A stretch of 64,000 nt of DNA, taken from Brevibacterium spongiae. Lineage in GTDB: Bacteria; Actinomycetota; Actinomycetes; Actinomycetales; Brevibacteriaceae. The notes below the pieces were generated by a model. That model saw nothing but the letters and a program-made list of their open reading frames with translations, did no database searches and had not been told where the DNA came from. Location: positions 62,001 through 126,000 of the forward strand of contig NZ_CP093443.1 of the NCBI RefSeq assembly GCF_026168515.1. Direction: 5' to 3'. A program made the translations under genes and the position numbers. Below are positions 33,658 to 42,532 of the stretch, in pieces; the first letter of the stretch is position 1, and every line of letters starts with the position of its first letter.

Positions 33658-34271
33658 CAGCCGCACGTCTCAGATCCGTCGGTGAGCTTCAGCGACATGT
33701 CCTTGAGGGTGAAGACCGAAGCCGTGGTCGACCAGGAGTCCTGCTTGAGGTCCTTGATCGAGACGGTGTCGGCGTCCTGGGAGAAGTCGCCCTTGCTTCC
33801 CTTGGCCTTCGTATTGACGTCGGAGGCGTCGACGCCGATGCGGATGTTCTTGAATTCTGCATCGCCCTCAAGCCCGGTCATGCCGATCTGCAGATCCTTC
33901 GCCGAGGCGGGGGTTCCCTTGCCGCCGGCCTTGATGAGGATGCCGACCTTGCCCAGAGGCGTCTCCTGGACAGCCGACTGGCAGAGGTTCTCCAGGGTCG
34001 CGTCCTTGATGTTCGCGGTGACGACGGCGTGCTTGCCGCCGTCAGCGTCCTTGGCGACTCCGCTGTACTGCGAGAACCCGGTTCCCTCGAGCTGCGACGA
34101 GGTGATCTTGAACTGGGTGCCGGAAATGGCGAACGAGACCGGGACCGCTCCCTGGGCCACCCCGCCCATGAGCATGGCTGAAACGACGCCGGTGGGAATC
34201 GCGACCATCGCGATGCGGCCGGCGTGTGATGAACAGAGCCTGCGAATCAGGCTGGGATTGCGGAACTTCAT
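33657..34271 (-). CDS. DUF6230-family exported protein
   Basis: 204 aa. A twin-basic N terminus and one hydrophobic segment (RIAMVAIPTGVVSAMLMGGVA, about 18-38) precede AVPVSFAISGTQFKITSSQLEG. The remainder is beta-rich with repeated TANIKDATLENLCQS and ASDVNTKAKGSKGDF segments and ends in ETCG. Two Cys in the exported part could pair. First gene of the DUF6230-DUF6114-secreted-protein operon. ATG at 34271 with GGAGGAT upstream. Confidence 0.85.
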   Translation of the reverse strand: MKFRNPSLIRRLCSSHAGRIAMVAIPTGVVSAMLMGGVAQGAVPVSFAISGTQFKITSSQLEGTGFSQYSGVAKDADGGKHAVVTANIKDATLENLCQSAVQETPLGKVGILIKAGGKGTPASAKDLQIGMTGLEGDAEFKNIRIGVDASDVNTKAKGSKGDFSQDADTVSIKDLKQDSWSTTASVFTLKDMSLKLTDGSETCG

Positions 34272-34633
34272 TGATCCTCCTTGACCACCGACGGCATGGC
34301 CGGCATCAGCGTGTGACGTAAGTTACTACGGGGTGTTACTAGACAGTATCGCGGGTGAAGTTTGAGCGTCAACAGCTTTTGCCGACCTCGTCCTCACGGG
34401 TGAGCGCTGGGGCGGTTGCGTGGTCCGATCAAAAGCTTCCCTGCCGGAACCTGTGGTGCGCGATCATCAGATCCTATTGTTCGCGATCATCCCAGGTCAG
34501 GTGGTGTATTCGCAGCCAACGAAGACATGATCCGGCTCATGCTCGGCGCCTCCGAAGTTCCCGCGGAGAAGTCGAAATCCGGGCTGGAGCAGGGCGTGAA
34601 CAAAACTTTCAAAACTCAGGAACGACTGCGGGC
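34272..34633. other. intergenic region upstream of the DUF6230 operon
   Basis: 362 bases without a credible gene; open frames here have no ribosome site or family. It holds GTTACTA at 34322-34328 and again at 34335-34341 (13-base period), about 50-70 bases before the DUF6230 start and in a lower-GC patch. That is a likely promoter/operator position. The 34345-34633 part shows nothing recognisable. Confidence 0.5.
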
Positions 34634-35572
34634 TCAGAGGCGGGCGAACTCCTCGGCCAGGGCGGAGCGCAGGGCGATGATCCGCGGAGTTCGGGCGCTG
34701 CCGCGGCGGATCGCCGTCGAGATGCGCCGGCTCGCAGGTTCCGGCAGGTCGCTCATCGTGATCCTTGCGGAATCGATGCCGGTGCTCGCGGCTGCCCGCA
34801 GTGACATGCGGGGGACGAGGGCCGACGCAAGTCCGAGGGAGACGAGCCGGACGAGCAGGACGTTATCGGAGGAGTCCGTGCGCACCTCGGGTTCGAACCC
34901 CGCTCGCCGGCATTCGGCGCGTGACCAGTGCCCGGCCCGGGTGTCTGCCGGCTCCATTGCCCAGGCGTGATGGGCGCATTCGGCCAGGCCCGGTCCCGAG
35001 GCTCCGGGGCCGCCGGCTGCGGATTCGGAGCTCGCGGGTTCTGCGGGGGTGATGAGGCAGAGTTCGTCGTCGCCGAGCACCTCCGTCTCGACCCCGTCGT
35101 CACGGCGAGCCGGTCGGGACGGGTAGTCCTCCTGGAGGACGAGGTCGAAATCCCGGGCGAGCAGCGCCGGGACCGCATCCTCGGTGCGGATATGCGTCGT
35201 GATGACCGTGAGTTCCGGATGGTCCCTGGCCAGTCGGGCGAGCGTGCCGGGCACGATCGTGTGCAGAGCCGTCTGGAAGGCGGCGATGCGCACGGTGCCG
35301 CCCACGCGATGTCTGACCTCGGCGATCTCCGCCTCTGCGGCTTCGAGTTCACGCAGCACGGCCTCGGTGCGGGTGACGAGGATCTGCGCTTCCTCGGTCA
35401 GGCGGACCCCGCGACCCACCCGCTCGAGCAGCGCAGCTCCGACCTCGGTCTCGAGGATCTTGAGCTGGTGCGAGACCGAAGACGGATCCTGACCCAGGGC
35501 AGCGGCAGCGGCCGCAAGGCTGCCGCGCGCTGCGACCTCCCGGAGCAGGCGGAGCCGCCTGAGACTGTACAT
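34634..35572 (-). CDS. LysR-family transcriptional regulator
   Basis: 312 aa. N-terminal winged helix-turn-helix: LRRLRLLREVAARGSLAAAAAALGQDPSSVSHQLKILE (about 4-41), ERVGRGVRLTEEA, coiled linker, then a two-domain periplasmic-binding-like effector domain (TVRIAAFQTALHTIVPGTLARL). An Ala/Ser/Gly-rich loop (about 180-195) is unusual. Divergent from the M20 hydrolase gene; a TCATG-N9-CATGA box lies in the gap. It probably activates the M20/diaminopropionate-lyase operon. Confidence 0.9.
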   Translation of the reverse strand: MYSLRRLRLLREVAARGSLAAAAAALGQDPSSVSHQLKILETEVGAALLERVGRGVRLTEEAQILVTRTEAVLRELEAAEAEIAEVRHRVGGTVRIAAFQTALHTIVPGTLARLARDHPELTVITTHIRTEDAVPALLARDFDLVLQEDYPSRPARRDDGVETEVLGDDELCLITPAEPASSESAAGGPGASGPGLAECAHHAWAMEPADTRAGHWSRAECRRAGFEPEVRTDSSDNVLLVRLVSLGLASALVPRMSLRAAASTGIDSARITMSDLPEPASRRISTAIRRGSARTPRIIALRSALAEEFARL

Positions 35573-35609
35573 CGCGCCTCCGTGTCAGAGCAGAAGAATT
35601 CGTGTCGAA

Positions 35610-35628
35610 TCATGGGAAATATTCATGA
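35610..35628. promoter_or_regulatory. LysR-type box candidate
   Basis: TCATG-N9-CATGA, a perfect dyad of the T-N-A type, in the 136-base gap between the divergent LysR and M20 genes. Confidence 0.45.
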
Positions 35629-35708
35629 GTAATGGTGAGAGCAAGTCTATCGATTTCATGAGTGGGTGTTCGTAGGCTCGACAGCAGACACCCGAGAAAG
35701 GACGAGCA

Positions 35709-36977
35709 ATGACCTCCACCACCGCAGCAGACACACGCATCGACGGAGACCGTCTGTGGGCCGACCTCATGGAACTCGCAGCGATCGGCGCCTATGACGA
35801 CGAGGCCACCGGCCTCGTCGGAGTCAACCGGCAGTCGCTGACCGATGCGGATCGTGCGGGGCGCGAGCTGCTGATCTCCTGGATGGAAGAGCTCGACCTC
35901 GAGGTCACCATCGATGAGATGGGCACGATCTTCGGCCGCCTGGAAGGGGAGGAACCCGAGCTGGCCCCGGTGCTCATCGGCTCACACATCGACACTGTGG
36001 CCACCGCGGGCGCGTTCGACGGCTGCCTCGGCGTGCTCGGCGGACTGGCGGTTCTCCGCTCCTTCGCCGAGGCGGGGCTGCGTCCGCGTCGTTCCATCGC
36101 CGTCGCCGCGTGGACCGAGGAAGAGGGAGTGCGCTTCGGCACCGATATGCTCGGATCCGCCGTCGCGGCCGGCAGGCTGAGCCTCGACCACGCCTACTCA
36201 CTCAACGATGCCGCAGGTCTCAGACTCGGTGACGAACTGGAGCGCATCGGCTTCAAGGGTCAGCGGCCCGTCCGCCTCGCACCGCCACATGCCTACCTCG
36301 AATGCCATATCGAACAGGGACCGGTGCTGGCCCAGGAGGACCGCCCCATCGGCATCGTCACCGGAGTCCAGTCGATCTCCTGGCAGAAGGTGACCCTCCA
36401 CGGGCGCGCCGCACACGCAGGAACCACCCCGACCGAGCTGCGCATCGACGCCGGATTGGCAGCCGCGCAGATCATCGTCGAGGTCAGACGCATGGTCGAC
36501 TCCGGAGACTACGGGCGGCTGCGCGCGACGGTCGGGAGCATCGAGACCTCACCGGGGCTGCCGAGCGTCGTGCCCGATCGGGCCGAGATCACCGTCGACC
36601 TGCGCAACCCCGTCGATGAGGACATGGCCCGCGCCGAGGCGGATCTTGCCGAATTCCTCGAACATCTTCCCGACACCCAGCCAGGTCTGCGAGTCGAAAC
36701 GGCACAGATGGCCCGGACGAAGGCAGTGCCCTTCGCCGAGGATGTCCAGGACGTACTCGAGACCGCGGCGAAGGAACGCGGATACGATTCGATGCGGCTG
36801 ATGTCGGGGGCCGGTCACGACGCTCAGGAGATCGCGGCGATCGCCCCTGCCGCCATGGTCTTCGTGCGCGGCCAATACCAGGGGATCAGCCATAATCCCA
36901 GAGAGTACTCGACGCCCGAGGACTGCCTAGCCGGAGTCGAAGTCCTCGCCTCAGCGGTGAAGGAGCTGAGCGCATGA
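35709..36977 (+). CDS. M20 Zn-dependent hydrolase (hydantoinase/carbamoylase family)
   Basis: 422 aa. Metal site residues: LIGSHIDTVATAGAFDGCLGVLG (His and Asp, about 90-112), AWTEEEGVRFGTDMLG (Glu-Glu), LECHIEQGPVL (His) and the C-terminal GAGHDAQEIAAI with SHNPREYS. Substrate-binding RTKAVPF and the HGRAAHAGTTPTELRIDAGLAA dimerisation strand are present. It cleaves an N-carbamoyl amino acid or an allantoate-like ureide. The last four bases (ATGA) overlap the diaminopropionate ammonia-lyase gene, so the pair is coupled and the hydrolase may release 2,3-diaminopropionate from a carbamoylated precursor. Confidence 0.9.
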   Translation: MTSTTAADTRIDGDRLWADLMELAAIGAYDDEATGLVGVNRQSLTDADRAGRELLISWMEELDLEVTIDEMGTIFGRLEGEEPELAPVLIGSHIDTVATAGAFDGCLGVLGGLAVLRSFAEAGLRPRRSIAVAAWTEEEGVRFGTDMLGSAVAAGRLSLDHAYSLNDAAGLRLGDELERIGFKGQRPVRLAPPHAYLECHIEQGPVLAQEDRPIGIVTGVQSISWQKVTLHGRAAHAGTTPTELRIDAGLAAAQIIVEVRRMVDSGDYGRLRATVGSIETSPGLPSVVPDRAEITVDLRNPVDEDMARAEADLAEFLEHLPDTQPGLRVETAQMARTKAVPFAEDVQDVLETAAKERGYDSMRLMSGAGHDAQEIAAIAPAAMVFVRGQYQGISHNPREYSTPEDCLAGVEVLASAVKELSA

Positions 36978-38182
36978 GCGGCGAGAAGCGCCTCTGGCTG
37001 CGCGAGACCCCGGACGACGGGACCCCGGACCCACAGCCCCTCGAACCGAAGCTCCGCGAGCCGCAACCCCGCGAACCGCAAGCTTTCCATCGCACGATCC
37101 CGGGCTACCGGGTCACTGACCTCATCGAATTGCCCGCGCTCGCCGCGGAGCTCGGGGTCGCCTCGGTGCGGGTGAAAGACGAATCGGATCGATTCGGCCT
37201 GCCCGCGTTCAAGGCCCTCGGCGCCTCATGGGCGGTCGACCGTGCGATCAGCGCGCGTCTGGGACTCGCACCTGCGGGCACCTTCACCGAACTGTGCGAA
37301 CGCACCCGGGGACTCGACCTCCGCCTGGTGACCGCCTCCGACGGCAATCACGGGCGCGCGCTCGCCCGGATCGCGGCCCTCCTCGGCGTTCGGGCACGGG
37401 TCGTCGTGCCCGCCGGACTGCCGAGAAGCACGCTCGACGCGATCCGCGGTGAGGGGGCAGAGGTCATCGACAGCGGACTCGTCTACGATCGGGCGGTCGA
37501 ACTTGCGGCGAACGGCTGCGGAGACAACGACCTGCTCGTCCAGGACACGGCCTGGCCGGGTTATGAGGACGTGCCCGGGTGGATCGTCGAGGGATACTCG
37601 ACCCTGTTCGCCGAGGTGGAGCAGCAGCTCGGTCGCAGTGCTTCCCTCATGCTCGTGCCCACCGGGGTCGGCTCCCTGCTGCAGTCCGCCGTCGAGCAGC
37701 AGCGGCGGCACGGAGCGGAGGCCCGGGTGCTCGCCGTCGAACCCGTGACGGCAGCGTGCGTGTGCGCATCTCTGCGTGCCGGTGAGCCGGTCAGCGTCGA
37801 CACCTCACAGCCGACTGTCATGGCCGGACTCAACTGCGGAACGGTCTCGAGCCTCGCTTGGCCGGTCCTCGAATCCGGGCTCGACGCTGCGGTGACGGTC
37901 ACCGACGCCGAGGCGCTGGCGGCGATGGACGAACTCCACGGCCAGGGCATCGACGTCGGTCCCTGCGGAGCCGCCTCGTTGGCGGGCCTGCGCGCAGCCC
38001 TGACCGAGCTCGGCGGTGCGGGCGAGGCCGGCGGTGCGGGCGCACTCGGCCTCGACGCGGATTCGCACATCGTCCTGCTCAGCACGGAATCGGCCGCGGC
38101 GAACGAGGTCAGCGCACGGGAGCGTCCGGTCCGAGCGGAATGCCCAGACCCCACCACAGGAAGAACAGCAGGCTCCAGCTGA
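36974..38182 (+). CDS. diaminopropionate ammonia-lyase-like PLP enzyme
   Basis: 402 aa, fold type II PLP enzyme. The Schiff-base Lys lies in VKDESDRFGLPAFKALGASWAV (about 56-77), the substrate loop is TASDGNHGRALARIAALLG, the phosphate-binding loop PTGVGSLLQ and the C-terminal part includes GPCGAASLAGL. This is the DpaL arrangement: 2,3-diaminopropionate to pyruvate and two ammonia. An N-terminal Pro/Glu repeat (EPKLREPQPREPQ, about 22-35) is extra. The final ~24 residues are encoded antisense to the AbgT gene and are not conserved. Threonine dehydratase-like activity is the main alternative. Confidence 0.85.
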   Translation: MSGEKRLWLRETPDDGTPDPQPLEPKLREPQPREPQAFHRTIPGYRVTDLIELPALAAELGVASVRVKDESDRFGLPAFKALGASWAVDRAISARLGLAPAGTFTELCERTRGLDLRLVTASDGNHGRALARIAALLGVRARVVVPAGLPRSTLDAIRGEGAEVIDSGLVYDRAVELAANGCGDNDLLVQDTAWPGYEDVPGWIVEGYSTLFAEVEQQLGRSASLMLVPTGVGSLLQSAVEQQRRHGAEARVLAVEPVTAACVCASLRAGEPVSVDTSQPTVMAGLNCGTVSSLAWPVLESGLDAAVTVTDAEALAAMDELHGQGIDVGPCGAASLAGLRAALTELGGAGEAGGAGALGLDADSHIVLLSTESAAANEVSARERPVRAECPDPTTGRTAGSS

Positions 38183-39653
38183 TCGTCATGCAGATCGCCA
38201 GCGGCAGGGTGTGCGAAGCGAGAGTGCCGATGCCGGCGCTCTTCTGGTATTTCTGCATGAAGCCGAGCGCGAGGATGAAATAGGGACTCATCGGAGTGAT
38301 CGAGGTCGATCCGGAGTCAGCGATCCGGAAGAGCGCCTGCGAAGTCTCCGGCGGCACCTCGAGGAGCATGAGCAGCGGGACGATGACCGGGGCCATGATC
38401 GCCCACATCGCCGAACCGGAGGTGATGAGCACGTTGACGATCGAGAGCACGAGCAGGACGAGGATGAACACCACCCAGGTCGGCAGTCCAAGGCCGGTGA
38501 AGAGCTCGGACACGGAGACCGAGACGAGCATGCCGATGTTCGTCCACTCGAAGTACTCGAGGAACTGCGCGATGGCGAAGAAGAGGACGAGGACGCCGGA
38601 GATCGATGCCAGGCCCTGACCCATGAGCTTCGGAACATCGGACCAGGTTTCGATCGTGCCCTCGCGGAAGCCGTAGACGATGCCGCCGATGCCGAAGAGC
38701 AGAGCGATGAGGAAGGCGATGCCGGTGAGGAAGGGGGACTCGCCGATGGGTCCGTCGCCGCGCAGGGGAGCACCGTCGGGGACGACGAGGACGACAATGG
38801 CGATGACCGCAGCGATGACGGCGAACATGGACCACTTGAGAGCCGAGCGTTCCTTGTCGGTGATGACGAGGTCCTCGTGCTCGGCATCCTCGTCGGCCTC
38901 GAGGTTGTCGCGCTTCGTGAGCACGAGTTCGGTGACGATGGTGATGACGATCGCGAGCAGGATCGAGCTGGCGATGTTGAAGTACCAGTTGCCGATCGGG
39001 GTGACGATGTAGTCGGGGTCGATGATGTTCGCCGCGGCTGTCGTGATGCCCGCGAAGATCGCGTCATTGGGCGTCGGGATGGGGCTCGCATCGTAGCCGG
39101 AGGCGATCGAGGTGTAGGCGACGATGACGCCGAGGACGGGGGAGCGGCCAACGGCCTTGAACACCATGCCGCCGAGGGGGACGAGGATGACATAGGCCGC
39201 CGCCGAGGCGACGTGTGAGACCGTGCCCATGAACGCGACAGTGAACACGATGAGTCCGGCCGGGACGCGGGCGATCGAGACCTTCATCGCCGTCGACAGC
39301 AGGCCCGTGCGTTCGGCCAGGGCAACACCCATGATGACGACCATGATCGTGATCAGCGGCGGGAAGGTCTCGTACGCGTCGAGTGCGGTGCTCACGGCCA
39401 TGGCGATGCCGCTGCCGCTGAGCAGATTGTTCACCGGGGTCCATTCCCCGGTGCCGGGATCTTCGACTCCTGCGCCGGCGAAGGAGAGGATGAGGCTGCA
39501 CACGGCGAGGATCGCCGCGAGGATCCAGAACAGCCAGAAGGGGTTCGGCAGCTTGTTGCCGACGACTTCGATGACGTTGAGGGCGCGGATGACGAGCGGC
39601 AGCTTCTCCTGCTCGGTCGTCTGCGCGGTGGCGGTGGTCGTGGTCGGTTTCAT
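38109..39653 (-). CDS. AbgT-family transporter
   Basis: 514 aa, about eleven membrane segments. Typical AbgT text: NPFWLFWILAAILAVCSLILS near the N terminus, GVALAERTGLLSTAMK, FMGTVSHVASAAAYVILVPLGG, and the two SGSAMWAIMAPVIVPLL / SGSTSITPMSPYF-like re-entrant segments in the C-terminal half. Family members move p-aminobenzoyl-glutamate or sulfonamide-like compounds. AGGAGCTCAC precedes the ATG at 39653; the longer frame to 39959 is not needed. The 3' end overlaps the convergent lyase gene by 74 bases. Confidence 0.9.
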   Translation of the reverse strand: MKPTTTTATAQTTEQEKLPLVIRALNVIEVVGNKLPNPFWLFWILAAILAVCSLILSFAGAGVEDPGTGEWTPVNNLLSGSGIAMAVSTALDAYETFPPLITIMVVIMGVALAERTGLLSTAMKVSIARVPAGLIVFTVAFMGTVSHVASAAAYVILVPLGGMVFKAVGRSPVLGVIVAYTSIASGYDASPIPTPNDAIFAGITTAAANIIDPDYIVTPIGNWYFNIASSILLAIVITIVTELVLTKRDNLEADEDAEHEDLVITDKERSALKWSMFAVIAAVIAIVVLVVPDGAPLRGDGPIGESPFLTGIAFLIALLFGIGGIVYGFREGTIETWSDVPKLMGQGLASISGVLVLFFAIAQFLEYFEWTNIGMLVSVSVSELFTGLGLPTWVVFILVLLVLSIVNVLITSGSAMWAIMAPVIVPLLMLLEVPPETSQALFRIADSGSTSITPMSPYFILALGFMQKYQKSAGIGTLASHTLPLAICMTISWSLLFFLWWGLGIPLGPDAPVR

Positions 39654-39849
39654 GTGAGCTCCTGAGAGTCCAGGCGGATGAATCCAGACGGAATCCGGTC
39701 GGAAGAGGACAGTTGGGAGGAGTTCTCGGGCAGTGTTTTCGGGCAAGGTGCACCAGGGCCCGGTGACTCCATCGGCAGAATCGGGTGGTGGCGTGGTCGG
39801 GATTTCGGCCAGACGGCCGGTCAGATGGCTGGTCAGTGAGAAGCGGCTG

Positions 39850-40662
39850 TCACAGTTTCTGCAGCTCCTGACAGTAGGAGACGAGAACGGAGATGACCTC
39901 GCCGAGGATGCCCTCCCCAGCCGCGGCAGTGGCGGTCCGCGGATCGCCGAGGACCCCATTGTCTGCGTAGCGGTCGAACGTCACCGCGGTCGACGGTGAT
40001 TTCGTCCGTGACAGACGGGCGCGCGGATCGAGATCGTCGAGCCGGGTGGCGCCGGGGCTGAGATGGTCGGTGTCGACGAGATGCGCGTCGATGGCGAGCA
40101 TCTGGGAAGTCTCGGACTCTCCGCAGTGGCCGCTGACCTCGGTGCGGGGCAGCGCCGCGGTCGATTCGGGGGCCAGTGCCGAGACCGGAGCATAGGCGAA
40201 GACGAAGTCAGGGTGAGTCTCGAGCAGTGACTGCTGAGCGACTCCGAGAGAGGCAAGATTGCCGCCGTGCCCGGTGATGACGAGGAGCTTGGCGAATCCC
40301 GCGTCGGCGAGCTGATGCGCGATCGAGGTGATGAGGTCGATGAACAGCTGGGGTCCGATGTTGATCGTGCCGGGCAGGAACCGGTGGTGTGGGGAGACTC
40401 CGTAGTCGATGCTCGGCAGGACGAAGGCGCGGCCGGCCTGTCCTTGGGCGCCGCCGGCGAGTTGCTCGACGACAGCGTGGGCGACGTGGTCGGCGCGGAT
40501 GTTGTCGGTGCCCAGCGGCAGTCCGTCACCGTGCTGTTCACAGGCGCCGACGGGCAGGACGAGCAGGCTGCCGCGGTCTTTCGCGAGCTCGACTTCGAGT
40601 GAGGTGAGTTCGGCGTAGTCGCGGATATGCGGACGGATCTCCGTGATCGCGGGACGGGTCAT
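39850..40662 (-). CDS. creatininase-family amidohydrolase
   Basis: 270 aa. Metal/active-site pattern: LPVGACEQHGDGLPLGTDNIRA (about 36-57), ITGHGGNLAS and SGHCGESETSQML with Glu/His ligands. The family hydrolyses cyclic amides (creatinine) and includes mycofactocin protein MftE and lactam hydrolases. It opens the AbgT-neighbour operon with the GntR gene, whose last four bases it overlaps (40659-40662). In this setting it may open a cyclic form before the M20 hydrolase acts. Confidence 0.87.
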   Translation of the reverse strand: MTRPAITEIRPHIRDYAELTSLEVELAKDRGSLLVLPVGACEQHGDGLPLGTDNIRADHVAHAVVEQLAGGAQGQAGRAFVLPSIDYGVSPHHRFLPGTINIGPQLFIDLITSIAHQLADAGFAKLLVITGHGGNLASLGVAQQSLLETHPDFVFAYAPVSALAPESTAALPRTEVSGHCGESETSQMLAIDAHLVDTDHLSPGATRLDDLDPRARLSRTKSPSTAVTFDRYADNGVLGDPRTATAAAGEGILGEVISVLVSYCQELQKL

Positions 40663-41390
40663 CGTCGGGAGCCTTCCGTGGGGTCTGTGTCGCCGGCTTG
40701 GTTCGTGCCTTCTGTTCGGGGCGTGTCATCGGTCCAGCCGGCGAGGACTGCGGCGCGGATCGCCTCGAGGTGCTTGCGTGTGCGGTGGGAGGCTTCGAAG
40801 CCGTCACCGCGGCGGATCGCGTCGAGGATGTCGGCGTGTTCATCGTGATCGCGCAGCCGGTCATAGCTCGTCCGTGCCGCCTGCTGGGTTCGGGAGTGGA
40901 TAGCCAGCAGGGAGACGAGCATCTCGTGCAGGGCGCGGTTGCCCGAGGCACGGGCGAGTTCGACGTGGAAGTGTCCGGCCGGGACCGCGGTCGTGACCTG
41001 GAGTGCATTGTCGAGAGCAGACTCCATCGAGTCGACTGCGTCGGCGTCCTGGACGGTTGCAGCGAGTTCGGCGATGCCGGGTTCGATGGCGATGCGGGCA
41101 TCGAGGAGTTCGAGGGCGGCGGCGAGGTCGACGGGCACATAGTGCGGATTGTCGAGGATGCGTCGGTTGATCGCCTCGCGAACATAGGTGCCCGAACCGT
41201 GCTTGAGCTCTACGGAGCCGGTGGCCTCGAGCCGGCGCAGGGCCTCTCGGACGGTGGGCACGGTGACCTCGAAGCGGGAGGCAAGTTCCTTCGCCGAGGG
41301 CAGGGACTGTCCGGGCTGGAGGTTTTCGGTGCGAATGGTCTCGACGATTTCGCGTGTGAGCCGTTCGACGAGTCCGACGGTGGACTTCAT
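40659..41390 (-). CDS. GntR-family regulator, FCD (FadR) subfamily
   Basis: 243 aa. N-terminal winged helix: LTREIVETIRTENLQPGQSLPSAKELASRFEVTVPTVREALRRLEATGSVELKHGSGTYV (about 10-70). The C-terminal FCD domain has ELLDARIAIEPGIAELAAT, AGHFHVELARASGNRAL and DEHADILDAIRRGD with the metal His residues. Start at 41390, with AAGGAGAG upstream. It is cotranscribed with creatininase. A 17-bp palindrome 22 bases before it recurs upstream of the secreted esterase gene, so it most likely autoregulates and controls that gene too. Confidence 0.9.
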   Translation of the reverse strand: MKSTVGLVERLTREIVETIRTENLQPGQSLPSAKELASRFEVTVPTVREALRRLEATGSVELKHGSGTYVREAINRRILDNPHYVPVDLAAALELLDARIAIEPGIAELAATVQDADAVDSMESALDNALQVTTAVPAGHFHVELARASGNRALHEMLVSLLAIHSRTQQAARTSYDRLRDHDEHADILDAIRRGDGFEASHRTRKHLEAIRAAVLAGWTDDTPRTEGTNQAGDTDPTEGSRR

Positions 41391-41411
41391 GGTGCTCTCC
41401 TTCAAGTGTTT

Positions 41412-41428
41412 AAGTCATCTAATCACTT
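41412..41428. promoter_or_regulatory. GntR operator, site 1
   Basis: AAGTCATCTAATCACTT, an imperfect dyad of the form AAGTNATNNNATNACTT, directly upstream of the GntR gene. The same consensus appears at 42533-42549. Confidence 0.7.
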
Positions 41429-41448
41429 TGGGTGATGTGTGTCAACGG

Positions 41449-42486
41449 TCACTTCTGGGCCGGCCCCTGCGTCGAGCCCGGATGGCTGAGTAAGAACTCC
41501 CAGATCGTGTCCGTGGCCGAGAAGTCCCCAGTGACATATCCGCCGCCGCTGTAGACGACCTCACCCGGCCAGACGTGACCTCCGTCGGTGACGGAATAGA
41601 GTTCGACCGCTGCGGAGCCGGGCGACTTGCCGCACTTCGTCCACTGGGTGCGCAGCACGTCTTCGCCCTTGCGGCCGACCTTGCGCTCGGTCTTCTTCTC
41701 GCACCCGGAAGCGTCTGCCCAGGGTTGGATCCATTCGCGGACTCCTGGGTAGTCCTCACCCTGACGGTGGCCGCCGTCGTAGTGCATCGTGGCATCCCCG
41801 GTGCCGTGGATGGCGAGCATCGGAGTCGGGGTCGAATAGTCGCAGCCCTCCGTCGACTGCGGGTAGTAGGCGCCGGCGACGGGAGCGAAAGCAGAGAAGC
41901 GATCGCGCAGATGGCAGGCGAGCACTGAGACCATCCCGCCGCCATTGGACTTGCCGGTCGCATAGACCCGATTGAGGTCGATGCAGTGCTCGGATTCGAC
42001 CGCATCGAGCAGATCCGCGACGAATGCGACGTCATCGGCACCGCTGGCATAGGGCGCCCCCTGCCACGATCGCTTGCCGTCCTTGAGGTCGCCATCGGGG
42101 AAGACGGTGATCGCCGGCAGCTGCGGCAAGCCCGTGTAGTTCTGGAATTCGGCACCGTCGGACCCGTTGCCATGGAAGCCGACGACCAGTGGCAGCGGCG
42201 TCGCGGTCTCGTAATCGCGCGGGATGTTGATGCGAAAGCTGCGCTCGCCGTCAGCGGTGGTGAGAGTCTTCTCGTCGTTGCCCGGCTTCTGCTCTGTGCC
42301 GCAGCCGGCCGAGGGGGCGGGGGTTGAGTCGGATCGGTCGTTCGCCTTCGCTTGGGTGTCGGCAGATGCGGTTGTGCTCGCCTGTGCCTGCGATGTGGTG
42401 GTCGGTGCGGCGGCACCCGTCAGCAGGGTGAGTCCCGCGACGGCTGCGAGCAGGGTGGTAGTGAGTCGTTTCGTCGTCGATGACAT
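41449..42486 (-). CDS. secreted esterase/PHB-depolymerase-family alpha/beta hydrolase
   Basis: 345 aa. Signal peptide of about 35 residues (TTLLAAVAGLTLLTGAAAPT), then an Ala/Thr/Ser-rich linker to about 70. The catalytic domain starts at RSFRINIPRDY. The oxyanion stretch is LVVGFHGNGSDGAEF. The nucleophile Ser is in VYATGKSNGGGMVSVL (about 178). The acid and base are expected in LAIHGTGDATMHYDGGH and TDGGHVWPG. Six to eight Cys may pair. Homologues include feruloyl and polyhydroxybutyrate esterases (LpqC type). A perfect operator palindrome lies 47 bases upstream. Confidence 0.87.
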   Translation of the reverse strand: MSSTTKRLTTTLLAAVAGLTLLTGAAAPTTTSQAQASTTASADTQAKANDRSDSTPAPSAGCGTEQKPGNDEKTLTTADGERSFRINIPRDYETATPLPLVVGFHGNGSDGAEFQNYTGLPQLPAITVFPDGDLKDGKRSWQGAPYASGADDVAFVADLLDAVESEHCIDLNRVYATGKSNGGGMVSVLACHLRDRFSAFAPVAGAYYPQSTEGCDYSTPTPMLAIHGTGDATMHYDGGHRQGEDYPGVREWIQPWADASGCEKKTERKVGRKGEDVLRTQWTKCGKSPGSAAVELYSVTDGGHVWPGEVVYSGGGYVTGDFSATDTIWEFLLSHPGSTQGPAQK

Positions 42487-42532
42487 TGTGGGTCCTCTGA
42501 TCGTCGGTGATCTGTGGTGAGGACTCTAACAC

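Noticed and set aside
34355..34970. Two plus-strand frames between the DUF6230 operon and the LysR gene
   Set aside because: Low-complexity Arg/Ser translation, no ribosome site, and partly antisense to LysR.
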